From Polycladidibacter hongkongensis (GTDB taxonomy: Bacteria; Pseudomonadota; Alphaproteobacteria; Rhizobiales; Stappiaceae): a stretch of DNA of 64,000 nucleotides. Below, in pieces: positions 36,274-46,929 of the stretch. A model generated the notes under the pieces. That model searched no databases. It saw nothing but the letters and a program-made list of their open reading frames with translations, and was not told the origin of the DNA. Each line of letters begins with the position of its first letter. Position 1 is the stretch's first letter. The stretch covers positions 186,001-250,000 of the forward strand of contig NZ_LLWC01000008.1 in NCBI RefSeq assembly GCF_001561995.1, read 5' to 3'. Position numbers and translations under genes: made by a program.

Positions 36274-37206
36274 ATGCCTATTGCTGCATTAAAACATGGC
36301 GCGACCAGCTTCACCCCGGTGGAGCCAAGCCGGATTGAAGACTATCAACTGGTGCAGCAAACGTTGCAACACATATCAGAAAACTGGCGGGAGCAACCAT
36401 CGCTGGAACAGCTTGCACGCAAGGTAGATCAACAGCCAATCCAGCTGCAGCGTTTGTTTTCGCGTTGGGCGGGCATCACCCCAAAGCAATTTCTGCAAGC
36501 GATCACACTTGATCATGCGCGCGCAATGCTACAACAAGCGGAAACTGTTCTGGACACCGCGCATGATGTCGGCCTGTCTGGCCCTGCTCGCCTGCACGAT
36601 CTTTTTGTTACCCACGAAGCTATGACGCCCGGTGATTTTCGCCGCCGTGGTGAAGGTCTAACCATAACCTATGGTTTCCACCCTTGCCCGTTTGGCGTTG
36701 TTCTGTTGATGGTCACCGAGCGTGGACTAGCGGGGCTGGCGTTTGCTGACACAGGCAAAGAGCAGGAGACCTTGCAAGATATGTGCAAGCGATGGCCCGC
36801 GGCCACCTTTGTAGAAAATCCTCAGCAAAGCGCCCCCTATGTTGCCCGAATTTTCAATAGGGAGCAGTGGCAGGAAGAAACGCCGTTGCGCGTTGTGTTC
36901 ATAGGCACAGATTTTGAGATACGCGTCTGGGAGAAACTGCTAAAAATTCCGATGGGCCAAGCAACGACCTACTCCGATATCGCAAAAAGTCTCGGTAAGC
37001 CGGGTGCATCACGTGCAGTTGGCACAGCCGTTGGCAAAAACCCGGTGTCATTCGTTGTGCCCTGTCACCGGGTGCTCGGCCGATCTGGAAATATGTGTGG
37101 TTACCACTGGGGCGTGACCCGCAAGCGGGCAATTCTCGGCTGGGAGGCGGGCATAGCCGGTGTGCTTGACATGGGCATCCAACAACAAGGCGCTTTGCCG
37201 TTCTAG
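36274..37206 (+). CDS. Ada-type AraC HTH / O6-methylguanine-DNA methyltransferase
   Basis: A 310-aa fusion of an AraC-type DNA-binding domain (about 25-125, with SLEQLARKVDQQPIQLQRLF) and an O6-alkylguanine-DNA alkyltransferase (about 130-300). The acceptor is Cys264 in FVVPCHRVLG. The N-terminal zinc/methylphosphotriester domain of E. coli Ada is absent, so this protein can repair O6-alkylguanine but would sense methylation in another way. AGGAG precedes the ATG. The 3' end overlaps the convergent GST gene by 4 nt. Confidence 0.9.
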   Translation: MPIAALKHGATSFTPVEPSRIEDYQLVQQTLQHISENWREQPSLEQLARKVDQQPIQLQRLFSRWAGITPKQFLQAITLDHARAMLQQAETVLDTAHDVGLSGPARLHDLFVTHEAMTPGDFRRRGEGLTITYGFHPCPFGVVLLMVTERGLAGLAFADTGKEQETLQDMCKRWPAATFVENPQQSAPYVARIFNREQWQEETPLRVVFIGTDFEIRVWEKLLKIPMGQATTYSDIAKSLGKPGASRAVGTAVGKNPVSFVVPCHRVLGRSGNMCGYHWGVTRKRAILGWEAGIAGVLDMGIQQQGALPF

Positions 37207-37799
37207 TTGCGGCTTGCTTCGGTCATGTTTTGTTGGAAGAGAAACTCCCGATGCTCTTCGTAGGCGGGTAACGGGTCGCCGCCATGCTGCACCAGTTTTT
37301 TGTAGATCGTCGCAACGAAAATATCAGCGAGGCTGAAGTTGCTCCCTTGGCAAAAGCCGCTGTGCTGCCAAAGCATGGGCTCTAGTGTGCCAAGCGTTTT
37401 AGCAATCCACGCTGCCCTTAGGCGCTTTTTGTCTTGCGTCTCTAGCTCTGGCCTGAAAAATGTCAAAACACTACGGTTTTGCGGGCTATGAATTGTGGTG
37501 GAGACAAACGAGCAAATCTCGCGTATGCGCGCACGCTCAGTAATGGTGTTGCCAAGCACGGCGGGGTTAGGGTGCAGCTCTTCAAGATATTCGATAATAG
37601 CTATGGATTCCGCTAGCCTAAAACCATCATGGTCCAGCATGGGAACAAATCCAAATGGGTTAATGTTTTGCTGATAAGGCCCTGCCAAATCTTCGGCTGT
37701 AACCTCAATCCTCTCCCACTTCAGTCCTTTATAGACCAAGACCCATTCTACCCTTTCCGAGCAGTTAGAACCCTCAGCGCTATAAAGTTTGAGCACCAC
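37203..37799 (-). CDS. Glutathione S-transferase family protein
   Basis: A 198-aa GST: the thioredoxin-like N-terminus (VLKLYSAEGSNCSERVEWVL, FGFVPMLDHDGFRLAESIAI) binds glutathione, and a helical C-terminal domain follows (FSLADIFVATIYKKL). It begins with GTG after AGGG; the second codon is also GTG. The catalytic residue is likely Ser in SAEGSNCS, so a beta- or zeta-like class is possible. Substrate unknown. Confidence 0.85.
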   Translation of the reverse strand: MVLKLYSAEGSNCSERVEWVLVYKGLKWERIEVTAEDLAGPYQQNINPFGFVPMLDHDGFRLAESIAIIEYLEELHPNPAVLGNTITERARIREICSFVSTTIHSPQNRSVLTFFRPELETQDKKRLRAAWIAKTLGTLEPMLWQHSGFCQGSNFSLADIFVATIYKKLVQHGGDPLPAYEEHREFLFQQNMTEASRN

Positions 37800-37813
37800 A
37801 AAACAACCCTAGC

Positions 37814-37841
37814 AAAAAGGCGAAGCTGCGCGCTTCGCCTT
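37814..37841 (-). terminator. Rho-independent terminator of trpB
   Basis: A 10-bp perfect stem AAGGCGAAGC with a 5-nt loop, followed on the minus strand by T residues, just after trpB. Confidence 0.85.
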
Positions 37842-37848
37842 GCAACAC

Positions 37849-39063
37849 TTACAGATCAAACCCCAGTAAATTGCCCACGGTGAACACATCCTTATCCCCG
37901 CGTCCACAGAGGTTCATCACAATAACCTGATCTTTGTCCATCTGTGGTGCCAGTTTCATGACATGTGCCAAGGCGTGACTTGGTTCAAGCGCTGGAATAA
38001 TGCCCTCAACACGGGTAAGCAGCTGGAATGCGTCCAATGCCTCGGTATCCGTTGCAGGCACATAGGTCACGCGGCCCGTATCCTTCAGCCAAGAGTGTTC
38101 AGGCCCAATTCCCGGATAATCCAGTCCAGCAGAAACGGAATGGCCCTCTAGGATTTGCCCATCGTCATCTTGCAGCAAGTAAGTGCGATTGCCATGCAGG
38201 ACGCCGGATTTGCCAGCATTCAGTGATGCACAATGCTCTTCACCATCCAGCCCCTTGCCGCCCGCCTCAACTCCGTAAATCTTCACGCTGTCATCATCGA
38301 GGAACGGGTGGAACAAGCCAATGGCGTTAGAGCCGCCCCCAACTGCGGCAACTAGGGCATCCGGCAGTTTTCCTTCCGCTTCCATCAGCTGCTTTTTGGT
38401 TTCCTCACCAATGACAGATTGGAAATCACGCACCATCTCAGGGTAAGGGTGCGGCCCCGCAGCGGTGCCAATCAGGTAGTAAGTGTTGTCGACATTGGTG
38501 ACCCAGTCGCGCAGCGCTTCATTCATCGCGTCTTTCAGCGTGCCAGCACCGGCAGTGACAGGCACAATCTCCGCGCCTAGCAGCTTCATGCGAAAAACGT
38601 TTGGCTTTTGGCGCTCTACATCGGTTGCACCCATGTAAACAACGCAGGGTAGGCCAAACCGGGCACACACAGTCGCCGTTGCCACACCGTGCTGACCAGC
38701 GCCGGTTTCGGCAATGATGCGCGTCTTACCCATTCGCTTGGCGAGCAAGATCTGCCCAATACAGTTGTTGATTTTGTGCGAGCCAGTGTGGTTCAGTTCG
38801 TCTCGCTTAAAGTAAACCTTTGCGCCGCCCAGCTCTTCGGTAAGGCGCTCGGCTAAATATAGCGGTGACGGTCGGCCGGTGTAATGGGTGTTGAGATTGG
38901 TCAGTTCCGATGCATAGGCAGGGTCTGCTTTGGCATCGGAATAGGCTTTTTCCAGATCAAGGATCAAAGGCATCAGTGTTTCGGCAACGAAACGACCGCC
39001 AAAATCACCAAAAAAACCACGGTGATCGGGCCCGGAACGCAGGGTGTTGGCTTGTTGGCTCAT
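37849..39063 (-). CDS. trpB: Tryptophan synthase beta subunit
   Basis: Makes tryptophan from indole and serine with PLP; 404 aa. The PLP lysine is Lys97 in [13 protein letters not shown]; the phosphate loop [10 protein letters not shown] and [19 protein letters not shown] are intact. AAGGTAG precedes the ATG, 10 bp after trpF. The partner gene trpA is 11 kb away in this window instead of directly downstream. Confidence 0.97.
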   Translation of the reverse strand: MSQQANTLRSGPDHRGFFGDFGGRFVAETLMPLILDLEKAYSDAKADPAYASELTNLNTHYTGRPSPLYLAERLTEELGGAKVYFKRDELNHTGSHKINNCIGQILLAKRMGKTRIIAETGAGQHGVATATVCARFGLPCVVYMGATDVERQKPNVFRMKLLGAEIVPVTAGAGTLKDAMNEALRDWVTNVDNTYYLIGTAAGPHPYPEMVRDFQSVIGEETKKQLMEAEGKLPDALVAAVGGGSNAIGLFHPFLDDDSVKIYGVEAGGKGLDGEEHCASLNAGKSGVLHGNRTYLLQDDDGQILEGHSVSAGLDYPGIGPEHSWLKDTGRVTYVPATDTEALDAFQLLTRVEGIIPALEPSHALAHVMKLAPQMDKDQVIVMNLCGRGDKDVFTVGNLLGFDL

Positions 39064-39073
39064 AACTCTACCT

Positions 39074-39730
39074 TTAGTCTTGCATGTGTGCGCCGCGCAC
39101 CGCGCGCAAAAACGCAGAAATCTTGGCAGGGTCTTTCACCCCGCGGCTACTCTCCACACCAGAAGAAACATCAACAGCAGGTGCACCAGAAACGCGCAGC
39201 GCCTCTGCCACGTTGCTGGCATCCAAACCGCCAGAGAGCATATAGGGCTTAGGCAGCTTGGTATCGCGTAGCAGTGTCCAGTCAAAGCGGATGCCATTTC
39301 CTCCGGGGATATCGGAGTTTTTGGGTGGCTTGGCATCGAATAAAAACCGGTCGATCACATCACCATAGGCAAACGCTGCTTCAATGTCTGCGGCGCAAGA
39401 AACACCCAGCGCTTTCATCACTGGCCTAGAAAAACGTTCGCGCACTTGCGCGCATGTCTCGGTGCTTTCTGTGCCATGTAATTGCAGAATGTCCGGCTGC
39501 ACCTGAGCAACCATTTGCTCCATATCAGCCAGCGGCATGTCGACACAAAGCGCCACGATCTGCGTTTTACCGCGCATGTGGTCTGCAAGGCGGGCTGCCT
39601 CTACCAGTGAAACGCTGCGTGGGCTCTTGGCAAAGAAAACAAGACCAATCATCTCCGCGCCCGCTTCCAGCGCCGCATCGATCATTGCCTCATCCTTCAG
39701 GCCGCAGATTTTAACCGGTATTCTCGACAA
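39074..39730 (-). CDS. trpF: Phosphoribosylanthranilate isomerase
   Basis: Third step of tryptophan synthesis; a TIM-barrel of about 218 aa. The substrate loop [28 protein letters not shown] and [10 protein letters not shown] are clear. A TTG at 39730 is chosen because GGAG lies 8 nt upstream and the product starts at the usual place; a GTG at 39790 would add 20 residues and lacks a site. It is followed by trpB after 10 bp. Confidence 0.92.
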   Translation of the reverse strand: MSRIPVKICGLKDEAMIDAALEAGAEMIGLVFFAKSPRSVSLVEAARLADHMRGKTQIVALCVDMPLADMEQMVAQVQPDILQLHGTESTETCAQVRERFSRPVMKALGVSCAADIEAAFAYGDVIDRFLFDAKPPKNSDIPGGNGIRFDWTLLRDTKLPKPYMLSGGLDASNVAEALRVSGAPAVDVSSGVESSRGVKDPAKISAFLRAVRGAHMQD

Positions 39731-39859
39731 TCCGACGTCTCCAGTATTCGCGAATGGCCTATATAGATCAGAGTTTTGCAAATGTGTCACGGCAAAACCC
39801 GCAAGATTTCAGCAAAAGATCTCCAGCATTTCTCAAGAATGGATCAGTGCTTGAAAACG

Positions 39860-39890
39860 AAAAAGGGTGCTGCGTAATCGCAGACACCCT
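39860..39890 (-). terminator. Rho-independent terminator of maeB
   Basis: AGGGTG.CTGCG stem with a 1-nt bulge and TAAT loop, followed on the minus strand by five T residues, 20 bp after maeB. Confidence 0.85.
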
Positions 39891-39909
39891 CTTGGAAGCA
39901 AGGCGGTAC

Positions 39910-42186
39910 CTAGCTGATGTTATAGGCTGTAAGGACAGCCATATTGAAGATATCGCTATCCTTTGCGCCCATCGGTACGATCTGCACTGGGCGATCAAGC
40001 CCAACCAGCAGCGGTCCGATCAACGTCGAACCTCCCATTTCCCGCAGCATATGTGTTGCAATTGCCGCAGAGTGGAACGCAGGCATCACCAACACATTGG
40101 CGGGGCCAGTCAGTCGGCAAAACGGATAGGACGCCATCTTGTCCATGTTCAGCGCCACATCCGCGCCCATCTCGCCATCATATTCAAAGTCGGCCCGGCG
40201 CTTATCGAGGATTTTTACAGCCTCTTGCAGGCGCTCTGTCCGCTCACCGGCTGGGTGACCAAAGGTGGAATAGGCCAGCATAGCAACACGCGGTTCATAG
40301 CCAAGACGGCGGGCAACATGAGCTGCTTCGGTCGCGATATCGGCGAGCTCATCACTACTTGGCAACTCATGCACGGCCGTATCAGCAACCAGCACAGTAC
40401 GTCCGCGCGAAAGCACCACAGTGGTGCCGATTACCCGGTGCCCCGGCTTCGTATCAATACAATCGCGGATAACATCCAGAGTAACCGAGTAGTTGCGCGT
40501 CAAACCTGTTACCAAGCCATCTGCGTCGCCGCGCGCCACCATTATAGCGCCCCAGTAGTTGCGGTCGTTGTTCACCAGCCGCTGGCAATCGCGCAGCAAG
40601 TAGCCCTTGCGCTGCAAGCGGGTGTAAAGAAAATCCGCATACTCTTGGTTCTTGTTGGAAACGCGGGCGTTTTCAATACGCAGGCCCCTCCGGTTGATAT
40701 CAACTCCGGCAGAGGTTGCGTTCGCGCGGATCTCATCTTCTCGGCCAACGAGAATAGCCTCACCCAGCTCCTCGTTAACAAAAGTTGCCGCGGCGCGGAT
40801 CACCGCCTCCTCTTCCCCTTCTGCAAATACGATCCGCTTTGGGTTTTGTCGCACTTTAGAGATAACGCGCTGCAAGGTCCCCGCGATAGGGTCACGACGG
40901 GATTTTAGTTGAAGCTCATAGGCTTCCATATCGATCAGCGGACGTTTCGCCACGCCGCTTTCCATAGCCGCCTTGGCCACTGCGGGTGGAATTGTGTAGA
41001 TCAATCGTGGATCAAACGGCACCGGAATAATGTAATCTGGCCCAAACTTTGGCCGCGTCCCGCGATAGGCGTTGGCCACTTCATCCGGCACATCCTCGCG
41101 CGCCAAAGCGGCGAGAGCATGCGCGCAGGCGACTTTCATTTCATCGTTAATAGTTGTCGCTTGCACATCCAGCGCACCTCGGAAGATATAGGGAAACCCA
41201 AGTACATTGTTAACCTGATTCGGATAGTCCGAGCGCCCCGTCGCCACAATTGCATCATCACGCACGGCATGCGCTTCTTCCGGTGTAATCTCAGGATCAG
41301 GGTTTGCCATAGCAAAGATAATCGGGTTAGGCGCCATTGCCTGCAGCATTTCTGCGGTCAATGCGCCCTTCACGGATACCCCAAGGAACACATCAGCGTC
41401 GGTTAATGCTTCCAGCAGCGTGCGCTTCTCGCTCGGCACAGCATGCGCGCTCTTCCACTGGTTCATACCTTCGGCGCGGCCCTCATAGATCACGCCTTTG
41501 GTATCACACAGCAGCACGTTTTCATGCGGCACGCCAAGGGCCTTGATAAGTTCGATGCAGGCAATCCCCGCCGCTCCTGCGCCATTACAAACGACCTTGA
41601 CGTCCTTCACATCACGTCCGGTCAGGTGCAGCGCATTAATCAAACCCGCCGCGGCAATAATCGCAGTGCCATGCTGGTCATCATGGAATACAGGAATATC
41701 CATAATCTCGCGCAGGCGCTGCTCAATGATAAAGCAATCCGGCGCCTTGATGTCTTCAAGGTTGATGCCGCCGAATGAAGGCCCAAGATGCTTCACAGCA
41801 TCGATAAAGGCATCAACATCGGCGGTATCCACCTCCAAATCTATGGAATCAACATCAGCAAAGCGTTTGAAAAGGACAGATTTCCCTTCCATGACCGGCT
41901 TGGAGGCAAGCGCCCCAAGATTCCCGAGGCCGAGAATAGCTGTCCCGTTTGAGATCACGGCAACCATGTTTCCTCGAGCAGTATAGTCGTAGGCACGGCT
42001 TGGATCTTCTGCGATTGCCCGCACAGGTGCAGCTACACCTGGAGAGTAGGCAAGGCTCAAATCCCGCTGCGTCGTCATGGGCTTGGTTGGTACAACCTCA
42101 AGCTTTCCCGGCTTGCCTTGCTGGTGAAAACTAAGGGCTTCCTGGTCTGTCAGGCTAAGGCCCTCGTTTTTGGTTTTATCCGTCAT
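39910..42186 (-). CDS. maeB: NADP-dependent malic enzyme with phosphotransacetylase-like domain
   Basis: Decarboxylates malate to pyruvate, giving NADPH; 758 aa. The N-terminal half (to about 430) is the malic enzyme ([52 protein letters not shown]). The C-terminal half (about 435-758) resembles phosphotransacetylase ([29 protein letters not shown]), as in E. coli MaeB, where it is regulatory, not catalytic. Single gene with its own terminator; it separates trpF from the divergent mutS. Confidence 0.96.
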   Translation of the reverse strand: MTDKTKNEGLSLTDQEALSFHQQGKPGKLEVVPTKPMTTQRDLSLAYSPGVAAPVRAIAEDPSRAYDYTARGNMVAVISNGTAILGLGNLGALASKPVMEGKSVLFKRFADVDSIDLEVDTADVDAFIDAVKHLGPSFGGINLEDIKAPDCFIIEQRLREIMDIPVFHDDQHGTAIIAAAGLINALHLTGRDVKDVKVVCNGAGAAGIACIELIKALGVPHENVLLCDTKGVIYEGRAEGMNQWKSAHAVPSEKRTLLEALTDADVFLGVSVKGALTAEMLQAMAPNPIIFAMANPDPEITPEEAHAVRDDAIVATGRSDYPNQVNNVLGFPYIFRGALDVQATTINDEMKVACAHALAALAREDVPDEVANAYRGTRPKFGPDYIIPVPFDPRLIYTIPPAVAKAAMESGVAKRPLIDMEAYELQLKSRRDPIAGTLQRVISKVRQNPKRIVFAEGEEEAVIRAAATFVNEELGEAILVGREDEIRANATSAGVDINRRGLRIENARVSNKNQEYADFLYTRLQRKGYLLRDCQRLVNNDRNYWGAIMVARGDADGLVTGLTRNYSVTLDVIRDCIDTKPGHRVIGTTVVLSRGRTVLVADTAVHELPSSDELADIATEAAHVARRLGYEPRVAMLAYSTFGHPAGERTERLQEAVKILDKRRADFEYDGEMGADVALNMDKMASYPFCRLTGPANVLVMPAFHSAAIATHMLREMGGSTLIGPLLVGLDRPVQIVPMGAKDSDIFNMAVLTAYNIS

Positions 42187-42341
42187 TTTATTCTACTCTC
42201 GCGGCGAGGCTGCGCTCTTATGCCCCTCGCCATCTATGGGATATGTATTACGGGAGCTTATCCCCCGAAAAACGGTGGCTCAAGAACCAATGTGGGTTCG
42301 CCCCGGTGAAAGCCCCAGAACGTTTTGCTAAGGTCGCGCCC

Positions 42342-45065
42342 ATGACGACACCTGCCGCAGAGAAAGCTTCCGCCAAGAAGCCACAGTTAACGCCAATGAT
42401 GGCGCAGTTTATCGAAATTAAAACCGCCAATCCGGATAGTCTCCTTTTTTATCGCATGGGCGACTTTTACGAACTTTTCTTTGAAGATGCGGAAATCGCC
42501 TCGCGCTCGCTAGGTATTACGCTGACCAAGCGCGGTAAGCACAATGGCGAAGATATTCCTATGTGCGGTGTTCCAGTCCATGCGGCAGATGATTATCTGC
42601 AAAAATTGATTGCGGCGGGCCATCGTGTCGCCGTGTGTGAACAAACCGAAGATCCGGCAGAGGCTAAAAAACGCGGTTCAAAAGCGGTTGTGCGCCGTGA
42701 TGTGGTGCGCCTTGTCACTCCCGGTACATTGACAGAAGAGCGCCTTCTGGATGCACGGCGCCACAACTTTCTCTTGTCCGTTGCACGCTTGAAAGCTGGC
42801 AGTCTTAGCCAAAATCAAACCTATGGACTTGCTTGGGTCGATATGTCGACAGGCGCGTTTCGCACCGCAGAAAGTGATGATGTTGCGTTGGCCGCGGATC
42901 TGGCACGCATTGAGCCAAGCGAAATTGTGATCGCTGATGGGCTTCTGCAAGAAACCGAAATTCGGGCCACAGTCGAAGGGGTTGGCTGCGCAGTATCCCC
43001 TGTTCCAAAGGCCTATTTCGATAGCGCGACAGCGGCTGATCGCTTGGCAGAATTCTACCGCGTGAAAACACTTGAGGGTTTCGCGAATTATTCTCGTGTA
43101 GAACAAGCCGCCGCAGCTGGCATTATCGCATATATCGACAAGACCCAACTAGGCGAACGCCCGCCGCTAGACCGGCCTCACAAAGAATTTAGCAGCGGCC
43201 AAATGCTGATTGATGCGGCGACACGCGCCAATCTCGAGCTAACCCGCACTTTGTCTGGTGAGCGGCGTGGCTCCTTGCTGGCTGCAATAGATAAGACTGT
43301 TACTGGTGCCGGATCCCGCTTGTTGGCCAGCCGGGTTTCTGGCCCATTGATGGATCCAGCTGTAATCGAAAACCGTTTGCAATCACTAGATTATTTCGTA
43401 GCCGATACCATGCTGCGAGGAGATGTACGCCAACTCTTGAAAGAAGCGCCGGATATGTCTCGCGCATTGTCACGGCTCACTGTGGGGCGTGGCGGTCCGC
43501 GTGATATGCAGGCTATTGCTGTCTCTCTAGCCAATGCCCGTGAAATAGCAGGGTTGATTGCGTCAGCCCCCCCCATTGGCGCTGAGCTAAGCGGCGCACT
43601 GGAGGCGCTGAAGGCGGCGCCACATCCTTTAGCGGATGAGCTGGGCAAAGCCATTGCCGAAGAAGCCCCTCTGCTGAAGCGGGATGGCGGCTTTATCGCC
43701 CAAGGCTATAACAGCGATCTTGACGAGCTGAAGGCTCTGCGGGATCAAAGCCGCAAGGTCATCGCGCAGATGCAGGCAGATTTGGCTGAAGAGCTGGCTA
43801 TTCGTTCGCTAAAGATCAAGCATAATAACGTATTAGGCTGGTTTATGGAGGCGCCCACCGCCCAGTGCGACCCGCTAAAAGATAACCCAGAGCGCTTTAT
43901 TCACCGCCAGACTATGGCCGGCGCGATGCGTTTCACAACAACTGAATTGGCGGATCTGGAATCCAAAATCGCGAGCGCCGGTGAACGGGCTCTGGCAATC
44001 GAGCTGGAGATATTCGAGCGCTTAAGCGGACAAATTCAGGCAGCTGGCGTGCAAATCAAAGCGGCGGCCGATGCTTTGGCCCTGCTTGATGTCACCACGT
44101 CGCTTGCAGTGCTTGCCGAGGCAGAAAACTTGTCCCGCCCGCAAGTGGATAATTCTCTCGCGTTTAATGTAGAAGCAGCACGCCATCCGGTTGTTGAGCA
44201 AGCCCTGCGCAAAACCGGTGAACCATTTGTTGCCAACAGCGCCGATCTTGGACCACTTCCTTGCGGTGATCTTGGCCAAGTTTGGCTAATCACCGGCCCA
44301 AACATGGCAGGTAAATCAACATTTTTGCGCCAGAATGCGCTAATCGCGGTACTCGCGCAAATGGGCAGCTACGTACCTGCCGCAAAAGCACATATCGGCG
44401 TGGTAGACCGGCTGTTCTCCCGCGTTGGCGCAGCAGATGACTTGGCACGCGGCCGCTCCACTTTCATGGTAGAAATGGTTGAGACTGCTGCTATTTTGAA
44501 TCAGGCTACCGAGCGCTCCTTGGTTATTCTCGATGAGATCGGTCGCGGAACAGCCACCTTTGATGGCCTTTCCATTGCTTGGGCAGCTATTGAGCACCTG
44601 CATGAGGTTAATCGCTCGCGGGCTTTGTTTGCGACGCACTATCATGAAATAACCGCGCTCTCGCAGAAGCTGCAACGCCTTGATAATGCAACGGTTAAGG
44701 TAAAAGAGTGGAACGGCGAGGTTGTTTTCTTGCACGAGATCATAAAAGGCGCGGCCGATCGCTCCTATGGTATTCAAGTGGCAAAACTGGCGGGCCTTCC
44801 CAAAAAGGTCGTTAGCCGCGCCCAGTCCATTCTTGAGGTGCTGGAAAGTGAAGAACAGGCCAAAGGCAAAACCACCGGTATTGATGATCTTCCGCTGTTT
44901 GCCGCTCTTGAGCCCGAGCAAATGGAGCAAGCTGCGTCAGTTCCGCAAGATCCCGCAGTGACTGCCCTTGCCGAAGCAATTGATATGCTTGACCCTGACG
45001 ACATGACTCCAAAACAAGCGCTTGAGGCACTTTACGGGCTAAAACAGCAAAGAAGCCGAGCATAA
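42342..45065 (+). CDS. mutS: DNA mismatch repair protein MutS
   Basis: Recognises mismatches and starts repair; 907 aa from the ATG at 42342 (AAGG upstream). The mismatch-binding motif [15 protein letters not shown] near the start carries the Phe that stacks on the mismatch, and the Glu of F-x-E lies nearby. Walker A is [11 protein letters not shown] and Walker B is [16 protein letters not shown]. The C-terminal tail, about 75 residues after [11 protein letters not shown], would hold the tetramer/beta-clamp part. Confidence 0.97.
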   Translation: MTTPAAEKASAKKPQLTPMMAQFIEIKTANPDSLLFYRMGDFYELFFEDAEIASRSLGITLTKRGKHNGEDIPMCGVPVHAADDYLQKLIAAGHRVAVCEQTEDPAEAKKRGSKAVVRRDVVRLVTPGTLTEERLLDARRHNFLLSVARLKAGSLSQNQTYGLAWVDMSTGAFRTAESDDVALAADLARIEPSEIVIADGLLQETEIRATVEGVGCAVSPVPKAYFDSATAADRLAEFYRVKTLEGFANYSRVEQAAAAGIIAYIDKTQLGERPPLDRPHKEFSSGQMLIDAATRANLELTRTLSGERRGSLLAAIDKTVTGAGSRLLASRVSGPLMDPAVIENRLQSLDYFVADTMLRGDVRQLLKEAPDMSRALSRLTVGRGGPRDMQAIAVSLANAREIAGLIASAPPIGAELSGALEALKAAPHPLADELGKAIAEEAPLLKRDGGFIAQGYNSDLDELKALRDQSRKVIAQMQADLAEELAIRSLKIKHNNVLGWFMEAPTAQCDPLKDNPERFIHRQTMAGAMRFTTTELADLESKIASAGERALAIELEIFERLSGQIQAAGVQIKAAADALALLDVTTSLAVLAEAENLSRPQVDNSLAFNVEAARHPVVEQALRKTGEPFVANSADLGPLPCGDLGQVWLITGPNMAGKSTFLRQNALIAVLAQMGSYVPAAKAHIGVVDRLFSRVGAADDLARGRSTFMVEMVETAAILNQATERSLVILDEIGRGTATFDGLSIAWAAIEHLHEVNRSRALFATHYHEITALSQKLQRLDNATVKVKEWNGEVVFLHEIIKGAADRSYGIQVAKLAGLPKKVVSRAQSILEVLESEEQAKGKTTGIDDLPLFAALEPEQMEQAASVPQDPAVTALAEAIDMLDPDDMTPKQALEALYGLKQQRSRA

Positions 45066-45122
45066 ACTACATCAGGGAAAGCAAGTAACCCCTGCTTTCC
45101 CTTTGACTCTAAACAGCAAATT

Positions 45123-45136
45123 GTTTCATGTGAAAC
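45123..45136. other. Distant parS-like site between mutS and dut
   Basis: GTTTCATGTGAAAC, one central base off the perfect parS core, flanked by T and A to give TGTTTCATGTGAAACA. It lies about 20 kb from the candidate origin on the side away from parAB. Confidence 0.45.
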
Positions 45137-45193
45137 ACGGTTAATAATTCATTAGCGCGCGAAGGCAGTGCTGCGTGAACCACAGGATTTTCA

Positions 45194-45646
45194 ATGACTT
45201 CACCAACCCTGAAGATTAAAAGCTTGCCACATGCCGCAGATTTACCGCTCCCGGCCTATGAAAGTGCAGAAGCAGCTGGAATGGACCTGCGGGCGGCAAT
45301 CGATGCGCCGTTAGAGCTGGCGCCAATGCAGCGGGCGATGGTTCCTACGGGGCTCTCCATGGCAATCCCCAGCGGCTATGAGGGACAGGTCCGCCCTCGC
45401 TCCGGTCTTGCCGCAAAACATGGGGTGAGCGTGCTTAATACGCCGGGCACAATAGATGCGGATTACCGAGGAGAAGTTAAAGTTATTCTTGTTAATTTCG
45501 GCAGCGAAACGTTTTTGATCGAGCGCGGGATGCGCATTGCGCAATTACTAATCTCCCCAGTCGTTCAGGTGCAAATTCTCAAGGTCTCTTCCCTTGATGA
45601 GACCGAGCGCGGCGCCGGCGGCTTCGGCTCCTCCGGCGTGAACTAA
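45194..45646 (+). CDS. dut: dUTP diphosphatase
   Basis: Hydrolyses dUTP to dUMP, keeping uracil out of DNA; a trimeric enzyme of 150 aa. All five motifs are present: [47 protein letters not shown], and the C-terminal [10 protein letters not shown] that closes over the active site. AGGAT precedes the ATG. It starts 128 bp after mutS. Confidence 0.97.
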   Translation: MTSPTLKIKSLPHAADLPLPAYESAEAAGMDLRAAIDAPLELAPMQRAMVPTGLSMAIPSGYEGQVRPRSGLAAKHGVSVLNTPGTIDADYRGEVKVILVNFGSETFLIERGMRIAQLLISPVVQVQILKVSSLDETERGAGGFGSSGVN

Positions 45647-45669
45647 CCTATCTAAAGAAGGTACGTGCA

Positions 45670-46326
45670 ATGACTGCTCCAAAACTGGTGATTTTCGATT
45701 GTGATGGTGTTTTGGTTGATACCGAAACAGTGGCGAACAAGGTGTTGTCGCAGCAGCTTGTGCAAATTGGCTTGCATATGTCACCTCTGGAATGCCATCA
45801 CGCATTTACTGGCAAAACCATGGAGCGTTGCCTGCGAGAAGTTGAGGCGCTCTCTGGTCAAAAATTGCCAGAAGACTGGGCGGATATGGTGCGCGCTGCT
45901 GATATTGAGGAATTCAGGAAAGGGGTGCCTGCAATTCCCGGCCTGCGAGATGTTATTTCTCACCTTCAATATGAAGGCATACCTTATTGTGTTGGCTCTT
46001 CAGGGCGCTATGAGAAAATGCATGTGACTCTTGGGTCTAGCGGTCTGCTACCTCTGTTTAAGGATGTTTTGTTTTCCGCTCAAGATTGCAAAGATGGCAA
46101 GCCAGCACCGGATATTTTCCTCTACGCCGCAAAGGGGATGAACACCGAGCCCAAAGACGCAGTTGTTATCGAAGATAGCATTCCGGGGATTGAGGCAGGT
46201 TTGGCAGCTGGAATGCGCGTATTCGGCTATTGCGGCGATCCGCTGGCAGAGCCGGAAAAGGTAAAAGCCATGGGGGCAACTCCGTTTGAACATATGTCCG
46301 AGTTACCAGCCCTTCTCGGTGTCTAG
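45670..46326 (+). CDS. HAD-family phosphatase
   Basis: A 218-aa haloacid dehalogenase-type hydrolase with helical cap: nucleophile Asp in FDCDGVLVDTE (motif I), Ser/Thr in VGSSGRYEKM (motif II), Lys in GKPAPDIFLYAA and Asp pair in VIEDSIPGIEA. It resembles YieH-type phosphatases or phosphoglucomutase-like enzymes, so it may act on sugar phosphates; the substrate is unknown. AAGG precedes the ATG, 23 bp after dut. Confidence 0.85.
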   Translation: MTAPKLVIFDCDGVLVDTETVANKVLSQQLVQIGLHMSPLECHHAFTGKTMERCLREVEALSGQKLPEDWADMVRAADIEEFRKGVPAIPGLRDVISHLQYEGIPYCVGSSGRYEKMHVTLGSSGLLPLFKDVLFSAQDCKDGKPAPDIFLYAAKGMNTEPKDAVVIEDSIPGIEAGLAAGMRVFGYCGDPLAEPEKVKAMGATPFEHMSELPALLGV

Positions 46327-46327
46327 G

Positions 46328-46654
46328 ATGGCTTCAAAAAATTACTTTAATAGCGTTTTGAGCTGGTTGTCCCTTTTCAAGCGCTATCGCGTTGCAAGCA
46401 GCTATCAGCTTTGGATTATTGACTTGGGAGAGGACCCTGCTTTGGTTTTGAGGTTTTTAGAAGAGGAACATCTGATTATCGCGGCGAGAGAAAGGCCTAT
46501 CCCCTCTGAACAAGCGCCATGGCTCGCAGCTGAAATGCCGATTGGCAGTGACACCTACAGCATCATGTGTGCTTGGGAGATCGAGCTACAAAGCCTGGGC
46601 GCTGTGGTTTCAATAGAGCGTACCCCTCATTTGCAAGGTGGTTTAGCGAGTTGA
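46328..46654 (+). CDS. Hypothetical protein, 108 aa
   Basis: Not recognised. The ATG at 46328 begins 1 bp after the stop of the HAD gene, so it is probably cotranscribed and translationally coupled. The protein is soluble, with no signal peptide. The stretch from residue about 30 (WIIDLGEDPALVLRFLEEE) to WEIELQSLGAVVSIE faintly recalls the ribosomal L7/L12 C-terminal fold, with a Leu-Gly-Ala near the end. That is a hint only. Confidence 0.55.
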   Translation: MASKNYFNSVLSWLSLFKRYRVASSYQLWIIDLGEDPALVLRFLEEEHLIIAARERPIPSEQAPWLAAEMPIGSDTYSIMCAWEIELQSLGAVVSIERTPHLQGGLAS

Positions 46655-46892
46655 TCAAAAATGGCGTTAGGAAATGCTATTCCATATGGGCAAAGATGTT
46701 AAAACCATAGTTTAAATTTTGATAGGCGCTAGCGCAAATCTAGCAACTCGTTCCTACAAAGCGGTGCTGTTGGAATGCATTTTCCTAAATGTGATAAAAA
46801 TAGAATACTGCACTAATTAAAAACAGTGCCGTAAAACGCAGTTCCTCGCGATGAACCTGTTTAATGCGTAGCATATAGTCAATTACAACTAG

Positions 46893-46908
46893 GCTCGCTT
46901 GGGCGAGC
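46893..46908 (+). promoter_or_regulatory. Hairpin just upstream of cysK
   Basis: GCTCGC-TTGG-GCGAGC, about 20 nt before the cysK start codon and close to its ribosome-binding site. The rest of the 275-bp gap shows no gene. A role in cysK translation is inferred only from position. Confidence 0.4.
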
Positions 46909-46929
46909 ATATGCATTTGGAGCATCCAC

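Noticed and set aside
39754-40908. Plus-strand open frame of 384 codons
   Set aside because: It covers the trpF start and the complement of maeB; maeB shows full domain structure on the other strand.
42243-42341. An upstream extension of mutS by 33 codons
   Set aside because: The start at 42342 gives the usual length and has AAGG upstream; the extension shows no conserved features.
44340-44930. Minus-strand open frame of 196 codons within mutS
   Set aside because: A shadow of the MutS ATPase domain.
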